Notes under the pieces: model-generated
Told to the model about the DNA's origin: nothing
Database searches by the model: none
Seen by the model: only the letters and a program-made list of their open reading frames with translations
Made by a program: the position numbers and the translations under genes
Origin: Streptomyces sp. Ncost-T10-10d
GTDB taxonomy: Bacteria > Actinomycetota > Actinomycetes > Streptomycetales > Streptomycetaceae
Assembly (NCBI RefSeq): GCF_900091955.1
Contig: NZ_FMDF01000107.1
Coordinates: 123,321-187,320, forward strand
Length of the DNA: 64,000 nt
Reading direction: 5' to 3'
Part shown: positions 59,024-64,000 of the stretch, piece after piece
How positions within the stretch are numbered: position 1 is the stretch's first letter
Layout: each line of letters opens with the position of its first letter

Positions 59024-60123
59024 GCAGTACCACCGGAACAAGAGGAGAGTCAGTGACCCCGGCGAATCCGGCTTTCGACACCGTGGCCGACACCACGGAC
59101 GTCACCGCGCTTCTGGAGCGCGGACGGGCCCTTTCCGCGCCGGTGCTCCGGGCCGCCGTTGACCGGCTCGCACCACCCATGGACACCGTCGCCGCCTACC
59201 ACTTCGGCTGGATCGACGCCCAGGGACGGCCCTCCGACGGCGACGGCGGCAAGGCCGTGCGCCCGGCGCTCGCCCTGCTGTCCGCGGAGGCGGCCGGCGC
59301 CGCCGCCGAGGCGGGCGTCCCCGGCGCCGTGGCCGTCGAACTCGTGCACAACTTCTCGCTGCTGCACGACGACCTGATGGACGGCGACGAACAGCGCCGC
59401 CACCGCGACACCGTCTGGAAGGTGCACGGCCCCGCCCAGGCGATCCTGGTCGGCGACGCGCTCTTCGCGCTCGCCAACGAGATCCTGCTGGAGCTCGGCA
59501 CCGTCGAGGCGGGCCGCGCGGCCCGTCGGCTGACCGTCGCCACCCGCAAGCTCATCGACGGGCAGGCCCAGGACATCTCCTACGAGCACCGCGAGCGGGT
59601 CACCGTCGAGGAGTGCCTGGAGATGGAGGGCAACAAGACCGGCGCCCTGCTCGCCTGCGCCTGCTCCATCGGCGCGGTTCTCGGCGGCGCCGACGACCGG
59701 ACCGCCGACACCCTGGAGGCATACGGCTACCACCTCGGCCTCGCCTTCCAGGCCGTCGACGATCTGCTCGGCATCTGGGGCGACCCCGAGTCCACGGGCA
59801 AGCAGACCTGGAGCGATCTGCGCCAGCGCAAGAAGTCCCTGCCGGTCGTCGCCGCGCTCGCAGCGGGCGGCCCGGCCTCGGAGCGCCTCGGCGAACTGCT
59901 CGCCGCCGACGCCAAGAGCAGTGATTTCGACAGCTTCTCCGAAGAGGAGTTCGCCGCCCGCGCGGCGCTCATCGAGGAGGCGGGCGGCCGCGAATGGACC
60001 GCCCAGGAGGCCCGTCGCCAGCATGCGGTCGCCATCGAGGCACTGCACCGGGTCGACATGCCGCCAACCGTGCGGGCGCAGCTCACAGCGCTCGCGGACT
60101 TCGTCGTCGTACGAAAGAGATGA
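59020..60123 (+). CDS. Polyprenyl (farnesyl-type) diphosphate synthase
   Basis: This is a 367-residue all-helical trans-prenyl diphosphate synthase. The first Asp-rich motif DDLMDGDEQRRHRDTVW is near residue 117 and the second DDLLGIWGD near 247, with the GKAVRPALALLSAEA segment at 77. The fifth residue before the first motif is Phe, which restricts chain length, so farnesyl or geranylgeranyl diphosphate is the expected product. Farnesyl diphosphate for HpnD is the most economical role here. It overlaps hpnE by 4 bp. A 107-bp gap without a gene separates it from shc. Confidence 0.9.
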   Translation: MSSTTGTRGESVTPANPAFDTVADTTDVTALLERGRALSAPVLRAAVDRLAPPMDTVAAYHFGWIDAQGRPSDGDGGKAVRPALALLSAEAAGAAAEAGVPGAVAVELVHNFSLLHDDLMDGDEQRRHRDTVWKVHGPAQAILVGDALFALANEILLELGTVEAGRAARRLTVATRKLIDGQAQDISYEHRERVTVEECLEMEGNKTGALLACACSIGAVLGGADDRTADTLEAYGYHLGLAFQAVDDLLGIWGDPESTGKQTWSDLRQRKKSLPVVAALAAGGPASERLGELLAADAKSSDFDSFSEEEFAARAALIEEAGGREWTAQEARRQHAVAIEALHRVDMPPTVRAQLTALADFVVVRKR

Positions 60124-60230
60124 TCACCATCTGCTCCATATGACTCGCAGTCGCCGGCCGGTGCCCGTCCCGGGCGCCGGCCGACGGAGACCCCAGCACA
60201 GCAGAGGAACAACTGCACGAAGGGGAAGCC

Positions 60231-62231
60231 ATGACAGCGACGACCGACGGAAGCACCGGAGCTGTGAGCTCCCGCGCAGCCTCGGCCAGTAATCCGACCG
60301 ATACAATCATCGCCGCGGACGACGTACTCGCCGCCGCGCGGCGGGCCGCGGAACGCTCGGTGGAGCATCTCCTCGGCAGGCAGGACGAGCAGGGCTGGTG
60401 GAAGGGCGACCTCGCCACCAACGTCACCATGGACGCCGAGGATCTGCTGCTCCGTCAATTCCTCGGCATTCAGGACCAGGCCACCGTATCGGCGGCCGGC
60501 CGTTTCATCCGCGGCGAACAGCGCGGAGACGGCACCTGGGCCACCTTCCACGGCGGCCCCGGCGAACTCTCCACCACCATTGAGGCGTACGTGGCGCTGC
60601 GGCTGGCCGGAGACCGGCCGGACGAACCGCACATGGCCCGGGCCTCGGGATGGATCAGGGAACGGGGCGGAATCGCGGCGAGCCGCGTCTTCACCCGGAT
60701 CTGGCTCGCCCTCTTCGGCTGGTGGAAATGGGACGACCTGCCGGAACTCCCGCCCGAGCTGATGTTCTTTCCCAAATGGGTTCCGCTCAACATCTATGAC
60801 TTCGGCTGCTGGGCCCGCCAGACCATCGTGCCGCTCACCATCGTCTCGGCCAAGCGGCCGGTACGACCGGCCCCCTTCGCCCTCGACGAGCTGCACACCG
60901 ACCCACGCCACCCGAACCCACCCAGGCCCGCCGCTCCGGCGGCGAGCTGGGACGGAGTCTTCCAGCGCCTGGACAAGGCGCTGCACGCGTACCACCGGAT
61001 CGCACCTCGCAAGCTGCGCCGGACCGCCATGAACGCGGCGGCCCGCTGGATCATCGAACGCCAGGAGAACGACGGCTGCTGGGGAGGCATCCAGCCGCCC
61101 GCCGTGTACTCCGTCATCGCCCTGCACCTGCTCGGCTACGACCTGGACCACCCGGTGATGCGGGCCGGACTCGCCTCGCTCGACCGCTTCGCCGTCTGGC
61201 GCGAGGACGGCGCCCGGATGATCGAGGCCTGCCAGTCCCCGGTCTGGGACACCTGCCTCGCCACCATCGCCCTCGCCGACGCCGGGGTCAGCCCCGACCA
61301 CCCGGCGCTCGTGAAGGCCGCGGACTGGATGCTCGGCGAGGAGATCGTGCGACCCGGCGACTGGTCCGTGCGCCGTCCCCGGCTCAATCCGGGCGGCTGG
61401 GCGTTCGAGTTCCACAACGACAACTACCCGGACATCGACGACACCGCGGAGGTGGTCCTCGCGCTGCGCCGGGTCCGCCACCCCGACAAGGCACGCATCG
61501 AGGCCGCCATCAGGCGCGGAGTGCGCTGGAACCTCGGCATGCAGTCCCGCAACGGGGCCTGGGGCGCGTTCGACGCGGACAACACCAGCACGTTCCCCAA
61601 CCGGCTGCCCTTCTGCGACTTCGGTGAGGTCATCGACCCGCCGTCCGCCGATGTCACCGGGCACGTGGTCGAGATGCTCGCCGTCGAGGGGCGGTCCGGG
61701 CACCCGGCCACCCGGCGCGGTATCGAGTGGCTGCTCGCCGAACAGGACGCGAGCGGCGGATGGTTCGGCCGCTGGGGCGTCAACTACGTATACGGCACAG
61801 GGTCGGTGGTGCCCGCACTGGTGGCCGCCGGACTGCCCGTCACGCATCCGGCGATCCGCCGCGCGGTCGGCTGGCTGGAGTCCGTACAGAACGACGACGG
61901 CGGCTGGGGCGAGGACCTGCGCTCGTACCAGGAGGACAAGTGGATCGGGCACGGCGCCTCGACCGCCTCCCAGACCGCGTGGGCACTGCTCGCACTGCTC
62001 GCTGCGGGACGGCGCGACAGCAAGGCCGTGCAGCGGGGAGTGTCCTGGCTCAGCGAGACGCAGCAGGCCGACGGGTCGTGGGACGAGCCGTACTTCACCG
62101 GAACCGGCTTCCCCTGGGACTTCTCCATCAACTACCACCTCTACCGGCAGGTCTTCCCGCTCACCGCACTCGGACGGTACGTGTACGGCGAACCGTTCGC
62201 CGACCGCACGGCCACCCGCAGGGGGGCCTGA
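60231..62231 (+). CDS. shc: Squalene-hopene cyclase
   Basis: This is a 666-residue monotopic membrane terpene cyclase that folds squalene into the pentacyclic hopene/diplopterol. The catalytic DxDD motif is DIDDTAEVV near residue 402. QW-type repeats are visible throughout (QDEQGWW, ENDGCWGG, QSRNGAWGAFD, EQDASGGWFGRWG, QNDDGGWGED, QQADGSWDEPYF). GSVVPALVAAGLP near 524 is also conserved. The length fits the family (about 630-680). The ATG at 60231 has GAAGGGG upstream. It ends in a one-base overlap (TGATG) with hpnG. It is the marker enzyme that fixes the identity of the whole operon. Confidence 0.97.
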   Translation: MTATTDGSTGAVSSRAASASNPTDTIIAADDVLAAARRAAERSVEHLLGRQDEQGWWKGDLATNVTMDAEDLLLRQFLGIQDQATVSAAGRFIRGEQRGDGTWATFHGGPGELSTTIEAYVALRLAGDRPDEPHMARASGWIRERGGIAASRVFTRIWLALFGWWKWDDLPELPPELMFFPKWVPLNIYDFGCWARQTIVPLTIVSAKRPVRPAPFALDELHTDPRHPNPPRPAAPAASWDGVFQRLDKALHAYHRIAPRKLRRTAMNAAARWIIERQENDGCWGGIQPPAVYSVIALHLLGYDLDHPVMRAGLASLDRFAVWREDGARMIEACQSPVWDTCLATIALADAGVSPDHPALVKAADWMLGEEIVRPGDWSVRRPRLNPGGWAFEFHNDNYPDIDDTAEVVLALRRVRHPDKARIEAAIRRGVRWNLGMQSRNGAWGAFDADNTSTFPNRLPFCDFGEVIDPPSADVTGHVVEMLAVEGRSGHPATRRGIEWLLAEQDASGGWFGRWGVNYVYGTGSVVPALVAAGLPVTHPAIRRAVGWLESVQNDDGGWGEDLRSYQEDKWIGHGASTASQTAWALLALLAAGRRDSKAVQRGVSWLSETQQADGSWDEPYFTGTGFPWDFSINYHLYRQVFPLTALGRYVYGEPFADRTATRRGA

Positions 62232-62890
62232 TGGGCGATGGTCCGGGGACGGCCGGCCCCGCAGCGCCGCTGTTGATCGCCTGTGCGCTCGGCATCGAGC
62301 AATTCGCCCTGCGCAGTGGCAGAGGCAGGGCCGGTGACGCTCCGGGCCCGGTGACCGTACTCCGTACGGGCATGGGCCCCAAGGCCGCCGAGGCGGCCGT
62401 GTCACGGGCGCTCGGTCAGGACCGGGCGCCCGGCACGGCGGTGCTCGCCTCCGGATTCTGCGCCGGGCTGTCACCCGGCATGCACCCCGGGGACCTGGTG
62501 GTCGCCGCCGAGACCAGGGAATCCGGGGACTCGACGGTCTGTACCGGCACGGGCCTGCTCGCAGAGGCCCTCGCAAGTGCGGTGCCCGGCCGCACCGTCC
62601 ACACCGGTCCGCTGACCGGTTCCGCCCATGTCGTACGCGGACATGAGCGGGCCGAGTTGCGGGCCACCGGAGCGATCGCGGTGGACATGGAGTCCGCCGC
62701 CACTCTCCGCGCCGCTCTGCGGTCCGGGCCACGCCCGGTTGCCGCCGTACGGGTGGTCGTGGACGCTCCGGAGCATGAGCTCGTCCGCATCGGCACGATA
62801 CGCGGTGGAATATCGGCTTTCCGTGTTCTCCGTGCCGTCCTACCGGCTTTCTACGAATGGCACCGATCTCTGCTGCTCCCCAGGAGGTGA
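62231..62890 (+). CDS. hpnG: Hopanoid-associated phosphorylase HpnG (nucleosidase-like)
   Basis: This 219-residue protein has the purine nucleoside phosphorylase/nucleosidase fold. Conserved are the N-terminal LLIACALGIEQFAL strand, VLRTGMGPKAAEAAV near residue 42, GFCAGLSPGMHPGDLVVA near 76, and VDMESAATLRAAL near 150, with the MES purine-site glutamate. HpnG removes adenine from adenosylhopane to give ribosylhopane in side-chain formation. It is coupled to shc by TGATG and lies 5 bp before hpnH, whose product it uses. Protein length and motifs match the family. Confidence 0.92.
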   Translation: MGDGPGTAGPAAPLLIACALGIEQFALRSGRGRAGDAPGPVTVLRTGMGPKAAEAAVSRALGQDRAPGTAVLASGFCAGLSPGMHPGDLVVAAETRESGDSTVCTGTGLLAEALASAVPGRTVHTGPLTGSAHVVRGHERAELRATGAIAVDMESAATLRAALRSGPRPVAAVRVVVDAPEHELVRIGTIRGGISAFRVLRAVLPAFYEWHRSLLLPRR

Positions 62891-62895
62891 GCTAG

Positions 62896-63915
62896 ATGGC
62901 CATGCCGCTCCGCCAGACCATCAAGGTTGCGACGTACCTCATTGAACAGAAGCTCCGCAAGCGGGACAAGTTCCCGCTCATTGTCGAGCTGGAGCCTTTG
63001 TTCGCCTGCAATCTGGCGTGCGAGGGATGTGGGAAGATCCAGCATCCGGCCGGAGTTCTGAAGCAGCGCATGCCGGTGGCCCAGGCCGTCGGCGCGGTAC
63101 TGGAATCGGGAGCCCCGATGGTTTCCATCGCGGGCGGCGAACCCCTGATGCACCCGCAGATCGACGAAATCGTGCGGCAACTGGTGAAAAAGAAGAAGTA
63201 CGTCTTCCTCTGCACCAATGCGATGCTGCTGCGTAAAAAGATCGAGAAATTCACCCCGTCGCCGTTCTTCGCCTTCGCCGTGCACATCGACGGGCTGCGC
63301 GAACGGCACGATGAATCGGTCGCCAAGGAAGGCGTGTTCGACGAGGCGGTGGCGGCGATCAAGGAGGCCAAGCGCCGCGGCTTCCGGGTCACCACGAACT
63401 CCACCTTCTTCAACACCGACACCCCGCAGACCGTCATCGAGGTCCTGAACTATCTCAATGACGATCTGAAGGTCGACGAGATGATGATCTCGCCCGCCTA
63501 TGCGTACGAGAAGGCACCCGACCAGGAGCACTTCCTCGGCGTCGAGCAGACCCGGGAACTGTTCAAGAAGTCGTTCGCGGGCGGCAACCGGTCACGCTGG
63601 CGACTGAACCACTCGCCGCTGTTCCTGGACTTCCTGGAGGGCAAGGCGGACTTCCCGTGCACCGCGTGGGCGATCCCGAACTACTCGCTCTTCGGCTGGC
63701 AGCGGCCCTGCTATCTGATGAGTGACGGGTACGTCCCAACGTACCGCGAGCTCATCGAGGAGACCGACTGGGACAAGTACGGCCGGGGCAAGGACCCGCG
63801 CTGCGCCAACTGCATGGCGCACTGCGGTTACGAGCCCACCGCCGTCCTCGCCACCATGGGATCGCTGAAGGAATCCCTGCGCGCCATGCGCGAGACCGTC
63901 TCCGGGAACGGGTGA
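62896..63915 (+). CDS. hpnH: Radical SAM adenosylhopane synthase HpnH
   Basis: This 339-residue B12-independent radical SAM enzyme joins an adenosyl radical to hopene, the first step of C35 side-chain assembly. The iron-sulfur motif is C38-x3-C42-x2-C45 in FACNLACEGCGKIQH. The SAM-binding VSIAGGEPLMHPQ is near residue 76. Additional cysteines cluster near the C-terminus (RCANCMAHCGYEPT), as in HpnH/SPASM-like proteins. The ATG at 62896 follows CAGGAGGTGAG, with the GGAGG 12 bases upstream. It is adjacent to hpnG, and the next gene begins after only 4 bp. Confidence 0.95.
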   Translation: MAMPLRQTIKVATYLIEQKLRKRDKFPLIVELEPLFACNLACEGCGKIQHPAGVLKQRMPVAQAVGAVLESGAPMVSIAGGEPLMHPQIDEIVRQLVKKKKYVFLCTNAMLLRKKIEKFTPSPFFAFAVHIDGLRERHDESVAKEGVFDEAVAAIKEAKRRGFRVTTNSTFFNTDTPQTVIEVLNYLNDDLKVDEMMISPAYAYEKAPDQEHFLGVEQTRELFKKSFAGGNRSRWRLNHSPLFLDFLEGKADFPCTAWAIPNYSLFGWQRPCYLMSDGYVPTYRELIEETDWDKYGRGKDPRCANCMAHCGYEPTAVLATMGSLKESLRAMRETVSGNG

Positions 63916-63919
63916 CGTC

Positions 63920-64000
63920 ATGACCGCTGGAGAACCGGTAGCACTGGGTCTCCCCGAGCTGCTGGCCCGGCCGCTCGCGATGCGCCGCCACTCGCGGCGC
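63920..64000 (+). CDS. ispG: Probable 4-hydroxy-3-methylbut-2-enyl diphosphate synthase IspG, N-terminus (partial)
   Basis: Only the first 27 codons lie in the window, from the ATG at 63920. The visible start, TAGEPVALGLPEL followed by a basic RRHSRR stretch, resembles the beginning of IspG proteins, where the residues that follow form the glycine-rich opening of the TIM barrel; that diagnostic part is beyond the window. In Streptomyces hopanoid loci the gene after hpnH is usually ispG, followed by dxs, and that gene order is the main reason for the call. It begins 4 bp after the hpnH stop, so it is in the operon. Confidence 0.6.
   Translation, partial: MTAGEPVALGLPELLARPLAMRRHSRR

Noticed and set aside
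59727..62732. Minus-strand open frame of about 1000 codons across shc and its neighbours
   Set aside because: It lies fully antisense to the well-supported polyprenyl synthase, shc and hpnG genes, and its translation is Arg/Pro-rich without any domain. It is a high-GC artefact.
1..64000. tRNA, rRNA, CRISPR array or prophage
   Set aside because: No tRNA-like CCA/T-loop structures, rRNA segments, regularly spaced repeats, integrases or phage structural genes were recognised on reading both strands.

Overview
The window is high-GC, gene-dense actinobacterial DNA and almost certainly from a Streptomyces chromosome. The evidence is the strong G/C bias at third codon positions, frequent GTG starts with ATGA/GTGA/TGATG overlaps, a WhiB-type iron-sulfur regulator, an SsgA-like sporulation protein, F420/LLM-type oxidoreductases, a protein of the SCO6745 family and a complete hopanoid operon. 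From memory only, the gene order from that SCO6745-like gene through idi, the CDF transporter and galE to the hopanoid genes resembles the SCO6745-SCO6767 segment of S. coelicolor. No search was run.

Region 1 (1-3.7 kb) is an alkanesulfonate-type unit: the end of a binding-protein gene, a permease, an ATPase, a second binding-protein-like gene without a signal peptide, and an SsuD-like flavin monooxygenase. A strong hairpin at 3729-3773 closes it. Region 2 (3.8-14.5 kb) is mixed chromosomal content: a VOC protein, a WhiB-like regulator, a TPR protein, an acyl-ACP desaturase with a palindromic upstream site, a UvrA-like protein, an SsgA-like protein, endonuclease V, a tiny membrane protein, a decayed peptidoglycan-binding gene and a saccharopine-dehydrogenase-like enzyme. 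A 195-bp MITE-like element with perfect 20-bp inverted ends sits at 14.56-14.76 kb, and a degenerate relative lies at 11.7 kb.

Region 3 (14.8-24.4 kb) is an acyl-CoA degradation block: CaiB/BaiF transferase, F420-type oxidoreductase, acyl-CoA dehydrogenase, thiolase and a FadB-type fusion. A converging MerR regulator and a divergent acyl-CoA ligase follow. Region 4 (24.4-46.8 kb) holds a macro-domain protein, a TetR regulator with two divergent MpaB/DUF2236 proteins, a LacI regulator, three secreted peptidases (M1, PepX-like, M14), an ABC-F ATPase, Tex, two DJ-1-type genes, an enoyl-CoA hydratase, idi, a methyltransferase-GNAT fusion and a CDF metal exporter.

Region 5 (46.9-55.3 kb) is the least explained and most interesting system. 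Divergent from galE run a large CDP-alcohol phosphotransferase, a LicC-like nucleotidyltransferase, a glycerol-1-phosphate-dehydrogenase-like enzyme, a second CDP-alcohol phosphotransferase, a GT2 glycosyltransferase and a two-gene polysaccharide-type ABC exporter, mostly overlapping and closed by a 23-bp perfect hairpin. Together they predict reduction of a ketone or ketose phosphate, CDP activation, transfer of the polyol phosphate to a lipid or glycan, glycosylation and export. That would be a cell-surface phosphoglycan or phospholipid not tied to a known pathway.

Region 6 (55.6-64 kb) is the hopanoid operon hpnC-hpnD-(40-aa ORF)-hpnE-polyprenyl synthase-shc-hpnG-hpnH, running into a probable ispG cut by the window end. 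It converts farnesyl diphosphate to squalene, hopene and adenosylhopane. The idi gene 12 kb upstream and ispG downstream point to coordinated isoprenoid precursor supply. No tRNA, rRNA, CRISPR array or complete insertion sequence was seen.
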